Origin: Plumapathes pennacea
Taxonomy: Eukaryota > Cnidaria > Anthozoa > Antipatharia > Myriopathidae
Reading direction: 5' to 3'
NCBI GenBank assembly: GCA_964036295.1
Contig: OZ038465.1
Span: 19,810,831-19,874,830 of the forward strand
Length of the DNA: 64,000 nucleotides
Of the stretch, positions 20,426-34,100 are shown piece after piece. Position 1 is the stretch's first letter. Each line of letters opens with the position of its first letter. The position numbers and the translations under genes were made by a program. Under the pieces are notes generated by a model. That model saw only the letters and a list, made by a program, of their open reading frames with translations, was not told the origin of the DNA and made no database searches.

Positions 20426-23400
20426 GTTTTTTCAAGCGCACTCGTCCATGACCAACTTTGGATCATAACTGTTTGGGCTTTAATGCGATTCCTATAAAAC
20501 TTTGAGAAACGTTGCAGCTATCATTCAGCAATAACATGAGAGTTCCGGCTTTTGGTTGGATCGCACTTACATTTCAAGCTTGTAGCTTGGTAGATGTGCG
20601 CGTTTTAGAACGGATAGAAGTTGACTGAGCTCCAAGCGTGAAGTGCAAAATGGCGGATATTGTAAAGTTGGTGCTCACTTTTTTTAGCCAAACCTACCCA
20701 GAATACAGTGCGATCCAACCAAAAGACGGACCGAGCCCTCTTTCAAAATGTTATAGCGCTGTTAACAATGCGCATTGGGGCTGCAGACCACCGTAGACCT
20801 GGATGATGTACTAACGAGACATGTAGCCTGCGTAACTGGCGGTCTCATTCGATGCGGTTGAACAGTGTTCACGGACGCCATTTTGAACAACAACTATTTA
20901 ACTCCTTAGCTTCAAGAATTTGGGAAAAAATCCCTTCTGATATTAAACAATTGTCTTTTAAAAGCTTTAAGAAATCTCACAAAAACTATCTACTCAATAA
21001 TCAAACCTAGAATACTCTCTGCATCATCTTGAGTTTTTAATCTACTCAAACTATTTAGTTTCTCTTCTACACTCAATCCATGTAATTATATGACTTGTGA
21101 ACACCTATTTAATTAGAATGAGCTTGTCCTGTATATATTTCAATTATGAGTGGTCGACTCGAAAGCTCTGCTCCTTCGACCATTAACACAATCTTCCTTA
21201 AAACATATATGTATTCAGGCTACGTACTATGCCATGTAATAATTATTGTAAAACCGCGTATTAAAGTTTTGTCAATAGTGTGAATAAAGAAATCTACTGG
21301 TGGCAGATGGGAGACTGAGGGCGAGTGACAAAATTACGGGGCGAGGGAATCAAGACAACACGAACCTGACACATGCCCGAGAGCAGTCCGATGGCGTTCA
21401 GATACACGGTCATCTTCGCATCACTTTGAAGTTCCCATGTGTAAACCTGGACCACGTGAAGTAAACCACGCACAAGATACAGAACTCCCTGCTCAGGGTT
21501 GTCCTAAACGAATGAAAAAAAAAAAGGACCCTATCACCCACAGTCCCTTGCGCGCCGAAATCCTCAATCCGCCATTTTGAGGGCTCCCGAAAGTCGAAAG
21601 ATGAATAGCAATCCACTTCCAATAATAGCATAATACAGTCGAAGCTCTCCTTATGAGCGCTCTCGTAAGCAACTAGCTCTAGTTACGACCACCATTGTGA
21701 AACCCCGTTTAAAGTGTTATTCAAATTTCGTAATTTAGGGCTCTCGTAAGCGACCGCGACTAGGATCTGGTCTTCTCCTTTGTTTTTGAAGTGGCCCTGA
21801 AAGTCCAAAGATGAATAGCAATCCACTTCCATCCGACTCATTTGAGCAGAGGATTAATTTCTTTTTCTCTTTCTGTTTTTCTTTTGATTTATTCCGTCTT
21901 TTAATGTTGGAAACCAAATTCGGCCAGATCTTTTTACGTATTTCTAGATGTAAACAAAAACATTGAATTGGCTTTTAACCTCTCGGAATATACATTTCTT
22001 GTGGCGGCTTTCGCTTTACGAAACGATCTTACCGTTTGTGTTGTGTATTTTTTTAAAGGTTTTATTTTGAAATGTTGTCTGATATCATTGCATTCTCTGT
22101 ACTCGGTTAGAAGTGCCTTTATACAAATTGATTTCTTAGATAGTATGGACCTTCCGTAAGCTGTGTGACTGTGCAATACGAAAGAAACGCGTGCAGACAT
22201 CATTCTGCTCAAATGTGGATAATAAGCTTCAAAGAGTGTAATAGGAGACCATAAAATGCATTGGACTGTCCAAAGTACATATATTTCCCTACGTACAGCA
22301 GAAAAAAGCAAATGTCTTGTATTTCGGGCACATTTTCGAAGAATGATGTTTATTAGCTCTTTTACGTGGCACCACTCCATAACACGTGTGAAATTACGCG
22401 GTACCCACAACTAAAAATGTCAGTGTCACTGACTGCCACCACTTCCTCCAAATTTAGACAAAAACATTCAAGAAAAATACAGTAGCAGTGCGACGCTCAT
22501 TATCACATACCATCGCTAAAAAAGTCGGGAAGAAACAAAACAAAACCCACCCTAGTGGAATTGACAAAGGAAACACTAACCGGTGCCACTAACAAAGTGG
22601 AAAAGAAGCTGTTTATGAAGCTAATCAAGTACGGCTCCGACGACTTGATCTTGTAGTCAACCTCTGATCAACATCAAAGAGCAAACAAACAAACAAACAA
22701 ACAAACAAACAAACAAACAAACAACAAAAGAACAAAATTATCAGTGTTTATAACAGTCAAGTGCCGTACTTAATTCTGTTTCGGCGGCAGTGTATGTCGC
22801 TGACTGAAGGGTGCTTACTTAATACCGATGGGACTATAATACTTAATACCGATGCTGTACTGGTACGAGTCGTACTGATGAGTCGTACTGATATGAGTCG
22901 TACTGATATGAGTCGTACTGATACGAGTCGTACCGGTACGAGTTCACTCCGATTCTTGTCACAGTGAGTCATACGGTACAAAAGTCAAAAAAAAAAAAAA
23001 AAAAAAAAAAAAAGTGATGAAGAAGAAGAAAACTCCTACAATAACAATAACAATAATAATAACTGTTCTTATCAGAAGTACAAATTTTACAAGTGCACAC
23101 AGAGGTCACAAATATTACTGACCGACTGATCGTGGAACCTCTGGGATTAAACTGATAGCCGCTTTAAAGAAACTATCCGCTGAAATCGGAAATAAATAAA
23201 TAAATAAATCATTAAATCAGGGCCCTCCTATCAAAAATATGATTTCTAAAATCAACATGGAGAAAATGCGACTTCGAGGATAAAATGCCTTTGATTCACC
23301 ATACACCTTATTCCAAAATGGTCGCCGCGCGGATAAACTGGGTCGAGTTATACTGAAACGAAGTCATGAGGCCCGCAGTGATTTGGTGTGTTGTTGTACA

Positions 23401-25120
23401 TGTGTCTATTTGTACAATGTGGAACACAACAGTCCTAAGGCTTTCTGAAACAAGACAAACTAAACAGCTAGAGTAAGATTTATAAGAAGCAAACAGTAGC
23501 CCTATGACCTCGTTTTCATGTAATTCGGCCCAGGCTATTCCACACGGTTTACAGACACCCAAAATCGTGTGGCGATAAATTTTAATGACAGCTCCCTTGT
23601 ATGCAATACACATTGTGGCATGTGTTGGTAATCTAGTATTTAAGTTGCTGAAACAACATTTTGCTTTTTGAAGAGTACAACTTTCATAAACATATGTTTG
23701 GTCAGGATCAAACGACGTACTTCAGACGGGACGAACTAAATTAGGCGAATTAAATTCATGATAAGTATGATAAGTCGACGTTTGACTCAACTAAGTTCCA
23801 ATGATTGTATTTGGAACGAACAAAGACGTGCTTAAGTCTGGTGCAGACGGGATGAACGTCCAAAATTTGTCTCGGGGTCAAGCGTCAATCTTTTCATGAG
23901 AACTACATGACGCTGACCTAAAAAAATTATCTTTGTATTCTGAATTTGTTTCGACGGGATTAGGTTCGACGATTAAGCTCGACGTTTGACCCAACAGTCG
24001 AACTTGATTAATTTGGGTCGATCTCAGTAGCTGTTATTGCAGTTAAGCCTGCGGTCCAATATTCTTTTGCTTTTCGAAGTATGAAAACAAGTCTTTCGGG
24101 TCAATACAATACTGAAATGACCCATTCGCCTCGTTTGTGTGTCAAACCGCGGACATCTGCAATAACAGCAATTGTAATCTAGCTCGTCTTGTCTGAAGTA
24201 CGTCGTTTGACCCGGGCCTTAGTTCTTGTTAGTTGATGCATGCTGCATCAAAACAAATAAAACTAAGGGCTGCACAATAACAACAAAGGTGCAGAATTTC
24301 CACTCGAGTGTTGCTACCTTGGCTGAGGGCTTGATTAGCCATGGCTACTTGTCCCGAGAGAAGATAGAGCTTGAGACGAGTAAAAATATCCACTATCGAA
24401 GGGATGGTGATATAGCAGTATGCCACACATGCCTGATAGATAAAAAGTATATATATATATTATCTATCAGGGTCCTAACTACATACCTTACATAACGCTA
24501 ACGCAACATGAACCCTGAATACGATACTAACTTGCACTGATAAATAAAAAATCGCCCGTATTTTACGGTGGTGTTGCTATTCTATATAATAATACGCCTG
24601 TTCGTGTTTGCAACAGGCTTCCTCATTATAAAAAAAAAAAAATAATAATAATAATAAAAAAAATAAAAAAAAATGGCGTCGTCAAGCGCAAGTTAAAGGG
24701 AAATCTAAACATTTCGGTATTTTCATCGTCAGTCGTCTGATAGAGATCAAAAGTGATCTCTATCACGATGCGGCCAAGTGTTAAAAAAACCCGGTCGAAT
24801 TTCATAAGTTTGACTCGACATTTGATGTTACCCCCTAACAGCACCAGCAAACAAAATAATGCAATCTATTTGTCCACCTGCTCCATTCTTTGCGGTATTA
24901 GATTGACACAAATATGTTGTGTTTCTTACCCGTGTGAAGGAGGCAGTCTTCCTGGTGTGATTTGCGTTCACAATTGCTCTAGTGCGCATAGCCAGAGAAT
25001 TAACACTCTGTGAATAGAAAGTGAAATAAGGGGATTAGGAGAAAACACGTTATGATGATAATGATGATAATAATAATAAATAATAATAATAATAATAATA
25101 ATGATGATGATGATGATAGC

Positions 25121-25185
<65 letters not shown>

Positions 25186-26338
25186 TAAATAATAATAATA
25201 ATTGTAATTGTAATAACTGGTGACGGAATGGAGTGCCATCCACTTAGCTGTTTGATTACCAAAGCATGCTAACATGCTCTCAGCAGGTACAAAGTTTGAA
25301 AAAAAAGTGTACGTACTTGGACTAGCATCACTAGTACCGCATCCAGGTTGGAAAAAGAAGCACGCACATCCACAAAGAAGTCCAACTGCTTTTCAAAATC
25401 ACGGCCAAAATCAATCTGGAATGGATCAAAACGCTACTGTTAATCCAAAAACAGATAAATAGATCTACACCGTTTGCAGTTAAGTTTATACAAAATATGT
25501 TATTGTGTACGCCTGACTTATATTATAGCATCCCCCATTCGTTACATGTTCTAGGACTGTTCACCGGAGTTATTACACTCTAAACAAATGCAAACCTCGG
25601 AACAACTTCTTTTTTCCCTATAACATAAACACTTACCTTTTTGAGATATTCTGTAATAAGATGTCCTATCGCTCTTCTTTCGTCTTCCAACGTCAGTGCG
25701 CTTAAAATAGGGGAGATATTTGATTAAAATTAATTCTACACAAAGGGGTGTCACTGCCCGGAGTAAAAATATAGCGACGAAACTGGCACTTGGCAGTGTG
25801 CTCAGGCCCAGTCGTTACATTTTCAACATGAGCATTCGCTTGGTCACACGGCTGTTCCCGTCTTGCCTCTTTTTACTTTCTCGCTACAGATTCTTGCACC
25901 GATTTTTCCTGGCCCAAACTTAGCCGACATATCTGACTGAAATCAAAGAACTGTATGACCTCCCGCTAAAATATTTGGCATAATTCACACTGTAATCGGT
26001 CCGTCTGTCCAGTCCGCATAGGAAAATACGCACCGCTGACGAGCTACGAAGAATGCTTCATTTCCACCATGGACCGTTAGGCCATTTTACAAAAAAATAC
26101 CACTAGCAATTTTAGAATATTATACGGGCAAACAAATAACTAATAAGTTAGCCTACGTCCAGAATTTTATTGATGAACAAAGCCACTTCCAAAGGATAAA
26201 ACTCACTTGACAGAGTCGTGCATGGTTTTGCAAACGAACAAAAGGGCGTTCACTATGACTGGATCATTAGTCGGTTCCAGTTGCCACCTGTACAGATACA
26301 AACAAGGTTGAGTAAGAACAAGGCAAAGAGAGACGGTA

Positions 26339-26389
<51 letters not shown>

Positions 26390-29300
26390 GTCAGGTTAAA
26401 CAATGTTTTCACTAACTTTTGCCTGGGAGAGAGGTTTTTATAACCTCAAAAGAGCAAAGACACAGTCGATCCCGAAAATTGTTGCTTCGCATATCTCTGC
26501 CTTCACATATACCCGTCATGTGACCTCACCTGTGCATCGTACAATAGACAAAGCTCAAGGAGGCGAATTCTAACTATCGGTAAAACTTGATTTTCGTCCA
26601 ATTTGTACCGCATATTATAAATCTACTTCGAGCATGGTCATCTGGCATTCTAACTGCTGCCAAACTATAAATACAGTTAACTCCCTCTAGACCGGACACT
26701 AGAACGGACACTAGAACGGACACCTGGTAGTAACTGTCGCTGCCGTTTCTTAATCATTAACTCTAACCGAACTCTCTTTAAAATGGACACCTCTAAAACG
26801 GACAGTTCCAGCTGGTCCCGAGGGTGTCCGTCTTAGAAGGAGTTGACTGTACATATAACTATTTTTCGTATTGACTTTTATTGACTTTTTTTGGCCAAAA
26901 ATGACCCCTTCTGTCGTCTTTAGTTTCAGTGACATGACTCCATTCTAGCTACAATTTATTGCTCTGTATTCGGGTAGATAAATACCATGACATACGACTC
27001 CTTAGCAAACGCCACCAGACTTTGGCAAGAGAGCTAGGCTCCGGTCGTACTCATAACTTTAAATGACAATAATATCGACATTTGCATCATATGAAGTGCA
27101 AACAGTGCTTGTCACCAGAAATATATGTCAGCAAGTTGCTACCAAACATTGAAGAAGCCGTCGTAGTGCTTTTGATGCTGAGTTATTATCGACTAAACTT
27201 CCTAGTGCGACCGGGCCCTTATATTGTGATGGCATTCTCAACGTATTGAAAGTAAGTCAAAGTTCAAAGTGAACAGGGGTGTAAAATACTGTTATGAAAC
27301 AAAATAATACTCACTTGGCAAATGCTTCCATTATACGTTTACAGGCTTCCACTTTGACTGACTCTTTTTGCAACATGTCCAGAAAAGGTAGGAAGTTGTC
27401 CTAAAAGGAAAGAAAAGTACTGTTAAAACAAAACCACAATTTAAAGTCTATAAAGTTTGGGGGGAAATCACATAACAAATAAGAAACCCTTACCATAGAC
27501 ACCAACACGGAGAAGTTGTGCATATGAATCAACAGCTTCGACACTATATTCAAGAGCTGAAACAAAACAGAGTCACTCGTGAACAACACAAGAGCAAAAA
27601 GACATCAAAGAACAAACAAAACAGCTTATTGATAGTAAACAAACTTTATTCAAGAGCTGAAACAAAACAAAGCCACTCGTGAACAAACAGAGAGAAAATT
27701 CATCAAACAAACAAACAAACAAACAAACAAAACAGCTTGGATTATTGATAGTAAACAAACTTTACTCAAGAGCTGAAACAAAACAGAGCCACTTGTGAAC
27801 AAACACGAGAGCAAAAACATCAAACGAACAAACAAACAAAACAGCTAGGATTATGGATAGTAAGCAAACTTTATAAAAGCATTTACTGGTCCTGACCTGG
27901 GGGTAGTGCTGTTCGAATGCTCTGTCTGGGGTCATGTGTTTGATTACATCACCAAGCAAACTGTTCACTTCTCGTTTCTAAGACAACATGTAAACCATAT
28001 TAATATATGAAATAAACACTGTATTGGATGTTTTGATAACTAAGTGAGAAAATGTAGCAATAATACTACAGCAACACAGGTTTATTAGCTCTCTCGTGCA
28101 GAACGACCATAAAGAAAACGTTATATAAGACGTAGGAATGTGGGGATGAAACGTGACCATCACATCAATTCCGTCTCCCATTAAATATACAACCTTGTTA
28201 AATAGCTAAATATTTGACATGAAACATTGGCGTTGCTAATAACAACAACAACAATTGAGACTAAGAGCCTTGGCTTCCCACCAAACTTCAGCACGTCCGG
28301 CTCATAGTTCAGACTTTCGTAGACGAACACACTAAGAATAGCGGGTTACAGGAAGAAACCGTTTGTTGGACTCATACAGTATAAACAAGAATTGTACCAA
28401 CCAGAAAACCTTCCTACAGCTAAGCTGCTATAGAACATTAACAAAATTAAACTAGAACGTGACTAGAACGACGGACGTAAATTTGGGTTAAGTACGTAAA
28501 TGCTAAAGTAATAGAACTAGAAAACATAATTCACTCGTTGAGTCATGCTAAAAGTTCCATTCATGACCGCGTTTCGTTCCGACTACACTTGCATCGTGCA
28601 AATGACAGTGCCAGCACTAGTTAAAGCCATGTCACCATAGCACCTTTCCAGATTTCGGTGGATTGCAGAATATTTAGCGAGAGTGAAATATAGTCCAACG
28701 CATTTCCGAGGCGCCACAGGAACTTCATCAATGAAAACTGACAGCTTTGTAAACTAGCACTTCGCTTGCTCTATTAATAAGAAGTTATTTATTGGTCCCT
28801 TCTTATTTTAGGTGTTATTGCTTGTTGGTTTACAAAGCCATCATGATAAATAATGGCAATAGGACTGAGTGAACTAAACAAACGCGTCCGATCGGCAAAA
28901 AATTCCTGTCTTCTTTCGTTCAATGGATACTGTTCACGTTCTTCGACTGACCACAAACTGTTCCTTCCATGTTAAACTGTTCAAGAATTAACAAAAGTCG
29001 CCATTCGAGATGCCAGAAGCTCACACCGGCAATCGTTTTTTCCACTGAAAATCAGTTTAGCGCTGATTAGTGCATTTAAATTTCGCTCTTGTATATGATT
29101 GGTTTAGCCAACTGTCCGATTACAGAACAAAGAAGTATCCGATTACAGAACACTAAGTGTCCAATTAGTAATTAATCGGGGGTGTTATAAACCAATCACA
29201 TTCGAGGAAATTGTAAAATTTACCACTATAACAATTTCTACCCTGCTAAGAATAATTGTTTTGGTATATACCACACAAGTCTAATAGCCAACTCCCAAAT

Positions 29301-31092
29301 AGCTATTTTATTTCCGACAAAAGTGAACAAAAATTGGGTTCGCGCGTCATTTTGTTTTACTTACTTTACTTGTTTTACGTTTTTTTTAGATTGAGGAGCC
29401 AATCAAAGCTCGCGAAAAGCACTATTCACTTGCGTGGTATATACTAATTTCAAACAGCCACTTGCGTAGCCTAGAGTTTACAAAAATGTTACACATATTT
29501 CTCCTGATTTGCGTAAATTTCTAGACTATGACTAAACTTATATTTCAACGTACTACTTACAGTGAAATGCTTGCAAGGGTATTCTACCCAGGCCTCTGCA
29601 CAGCCGATGTAGGCCTGAGGAAAGAAAAGAGGTTCATAGCTTACGAAATAAAGTTATCCATGGACAGGGTTTTAAAATAGTTATTTTAAAGAGGTGTCAG
29701 GGCTCAACATTCGTTCCCAATCATCGCTTCAGTTGGGCAGTTCTGACTTGTAAACAACCGTGACGGCGAAGCATGTTGCTCGACGCGAAATAATAATAAT
29801 AATAAAATGGTCCCAAGCTTTGGACATTGTCAAACTTCGCAAGAGAATACCACTGCTTCGCATATCCGCGAATGTACTAGTTTCGTATGGATTTTACGCA
29901 CGGTATATTTTCCAGTAAAACACTCGTGTCTATATAATAAAAGCAGACATTATGCGCGAGCATACGACAGACGAGACGTTTCCATTTTCTTAATATGATT
30001 AGCTATGTCTAGGTTACTATGGGTCTGCTTCTGCTTATGTCTCTGGTGAAAACACCAGCCTCTAGGTGATTGGTAAGGATGACAAAACAAAACAAATTAG
30101 ACAAATGTAATAAAACATTTACCGTGGGATCTTTTAACTTCATTACAATCTTCCACACCTATTTTAAGAAGTAAACGATAAAATAATAATATTAATATTA
30201 ATAATAAACATTAAAATATCATGACTTCATTCTCCCCAAACCCCCTAAAATGCCTATTAAAGTGTCAAAACATCGTTATAATCGATTGTGCACCAGGTAA
30301 AGTAATAGTTCACGGGTAGAATATTTCTTGGTCTGAATATCCTGCCAACAAATAATTACAATAGTCTATATTTCGAATATGCTAAAGACCTGGGCCCGGT
30401 TTTTCGAAAGTCGATTAAGCCAAGCCAGGATTAACGAAATTCTTTCTCTCGATCTCTCTGCCAATAAACTGCAGAGTTTTGTTCAAAGATGGATTAAAAA
30501 GCTCGTTCCAGCTTTAAACGTTACCAAGAAAGTCGTTGTGGAAGAAACTTTCACATTTTCAGGCTTACATAAGGCCAGAAAGTTTATACCTAATCCAGCA
30601 TTAGCCTAGTCGTGCTTTGAAAAACCGGGCCCTGGGGCCGTATTCACCAAACTTGCGTACGAACAAAAATGTTCGTAAGTATGACTTATGCACCAGAACA
30701 ATGACTTACGCATACTACCTTGAGCGAGATAGTATGCGTAAGTCGAACTTACGATGCGTAAGTCATACTTACGAACATTTTCGTTCGTACGCAAGTTTGG
30801 TGAATACGGCCCCTGGCGTGTACCCAAGCATCATTTATTAAAGGCACTTTAACCCCTTTCACTCCTGAGCTCAGAATACAAATTCTCCTAAGTATCCAAG
30901 AAGAAAATGTATGAGTGATACAGTGAGAATTGATAAGCAATCAGCTTTCGTCCGAGTGAACTATCAAGTGGCAAATTCTCCATACCGGAACGGCCATTGC
31001 AAAAAACCTTTGCAAAATAATTCTGGTCCAAAGACAGTAAATATGTTGCTTGTCGTAATTGTACAGACACCCCAAAACAAATTACGAGCACG

Positions 31093-31130
<38 letters not shown>

Positions 31131-34100
31131 GTATATGTTAACTAGCTAACACGTTACTGTTTAGATTACGAGTGCCTGTGACGCAAGTACCTCGCTTAAA
31201 ATGCTAAGCCTCTGTTCTTCAGGAGGATCACAATGACTAAGGTTTATTCCAAGTGAGCGGTACAAATGGTGCTGCAACAAAAACCAATCACAAAAATCAC
31301 AAAAGTCTTGCAAATACAATGTATATAAACTTGTGTGAAACAAATATATGTTGTCTATCTAGTAATAGGAGATCCATCAGTTTAGGCCCCGTCCACACTA
31401 ATCCGGATATATTTGAAAACGGAGGTTTCGTATGTGATAACATGCATACAATAATTTCTGCATTCTGATTGGCTGCCCACATTACCATCCATACTACAAC
31501 GGGTTTTCGATAATATCCGTTTTCGGTCATCGAAAACGCGTCTAAGTGTGGACGGGAGGTCAAAACGGATAAATAAATATCCGTTTTCAAATTTATCCGG
31601 ATTAGTGTGGACGATTAGTGAGCACAATTACAAATGGAATGTATTGCTTGGAGATTCTATTCGGCTCCCAGGTGAATTTTGAAGTCTTGTTCAAAACACT
31701 TACCAAGAATTATTGAAGGTACAAATCAAAGATTTTTCACACGGGTCGTTGACCTTTTTACTTTGAAACAAACCGCAGTTGGTTCAGCGTACTAATTAGA
31801 ACTATGGATTAGTTTTTTAAAACGATAAATACAAAACACACCTTTGGAAATCCTGCCTCTTCGCAATTCCTTATAAGTTCAGTAAACTGAATAGCCCTGA
31901 ATAAAATCATAGGAAACATTTCAAGCACATGTATGTATGTAATTCGCTAGTCCAGCAAGTGCACTGGTCAGTCAAATCCTGTTTCAAAATTGTATCGTAC
32001 GCTATCGAAGTATAATAACACTATAAATATTTCTAATCAACGTAAAAAGACTGAAGAGCAAATTACCTTGCTGCAATGTACTGCGGCTTGAATGCTGTGA
32101 TGATCGAGTTCAACAGTAATGCACTGGATAAAAAGCAGAAGATGGACAGCACTTACATTTCAAATATTCGACAGAACATAAATCATCTTTTATACTGAAA
32201 ACCTTTGTCAACAAAAGCGGCTACTGTCTCACCTATTACATTCTTGCTTGCAGCGATTCATAATGTCTGTTAAGGATGTCTGTAAAATAGAGCAATGTTA
32301 TTAGATAGATCAAGCCAAGCAGTTTGCTATTTCACATGTTTTGAAAGCAGCCTTATAATTTGTTCTTCTCATTTGCAGTACATTACAATTATTATATGGC
32401 ACATTCACACATGGGAGTATAACGTTCAAACGCCGCTCCTAACATGCGTCAAACCAAAGGCAAATTATTCGTTTACTTCTTTCTGCGGAATTAGTAAATA
32501 GCTCAAATCAAATTAGAAGAAACCCTTAAATCCGAAGATATTATTTGCTGCGCATAAAGACAACGCGGAAATACGTTTTTCAGCAGTGTGGTCACCTTGC
32601 TTTGAGTCAGCGGTTATTGCACTATATTTTGTAGTTAAACGTAACACTCGTAAAACCTCAAGACTTAGTCAAGAAACTCAATACTTGGGCTCGATACTCA
32701 ACTATAGGTTAATTCAATGCATTTTTTATAACATAGATTGTGCACAAGAAAAACGAGGCTTGCACACGATGTGAAATTTCATCTCGGATTATGAGAAGTT
32801 AGATAGCCATGTCGGCGAACGCTGACCAACGAAAGTGACGTCAAGAACGCATTTCCGCGGCGTCCGAAAGAAGTACCTATTTCATGTAACTCCAAAAATA
32901 CCCCACGTTCAAACATCCAGCCTATAGTAGCTATGGAAATTAAATTGAAAGCAGAGGCCAATTCAGTAAAGCATTTACAAGTGTATTTTACAAGTTGGAC
33001 TAATTCTTCTGCACGCTAAAACACACTTCAATCCAACAGCATGGCCAAAAATTGTTCCAGTTATGCATGTGAGACCGGTATCTGTAATATTTTGCAGACT
33101 TTTGCTCTATTAGAGTCTGTTTAGTGGTGGTTGAATAATGGTCCAACTTGTAAAATACACGTGTAAATGTTTATTGAATTGGCCCCAGCGTTCAATTGTA
33201 TAACTGAAAGTACCTCAGGGGTTTTGTGAGCAATACACTGTAAGATCCAGTCGAGAGCGGGAGGGTACAACTGCAAATACTGCGACATCTCTGCGCCAGT
33301 AAAAAAAGAAGAATCAGAAGGCTATTAAAAACAAGGATATCACAAAACCATTGTCCGACATACTTTCCAGTACAAGCAAGGTTATTATAAGTAACTTAGT
33401 GCCTTAGGCCCTGTTTTAGGCCCTGTTTTAGGCCCCGTTTACATGGGACGAGGGTGACCCTCCAAGGAGGGACACTAGAAGAGCCTCCACTTCCTATTAA
33501 AATTCCTTGTACCGTTTAAATGATAGGTCTAGGGTCACCCTAGGAGGAGGGTTACCTTATCTCCTTGCTAGGGTAACCCTCCCGGCAGGGACAACTTTTG
33601 GCCATGTAGACGCTAGAGGTAGGGTTACCCTCCCAGGACCCGGTTTTTCGAAAGCCGATTAAGCTAATCTAGGATTAACGAAATTCTTTCTCTCCACCTC
33701 TCTGCCAATAAACTGCAGGGCCCACGATTAGGCTAATCCTGGGTTAGATGTAAACTTTCTTGTCATTTATAAGCCTAAAAAACGTGAAAGTTTCGTCCAC
33801 AACGACTTTCTTGATAACGTTGTAAGCTGGAACAAGCTTTTTAATCCATCTTCGAACAAAATCCTGCAGTATATTGGCAGAGAGGTCGAGAGAAAGAATT
33901 TCGTTAATCCTGGATTAGCTTAATCGACTTTCGAAAAACCGGGCCCAGGGTTTTGTTCGAAGATGGATTAAAAAGCTTGTTCCAGCTTAAAAACGCTTAA
34001 AGGAAGTCGTTGCGGGCGAAACCCTCACATTTTCAGGCACATAAATGACATGAAAGTTTAGACTTAATCCAGGATTAGCCTGATCGTGCTTTGAAAAACC

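Noticed and set aside
22681..22727. CRISPR-like or regulatory meaning of regularly spaced short repeats
   Set aside because: They are simple AAAC units without spacers, in an intron of an animal gene.
24968..25275. Open frames rich in I, L or Y on the minus strand
   Set aside because: Products of the (AAT)n microsatellite; the only real coding piece here is VPS35L exon 29.
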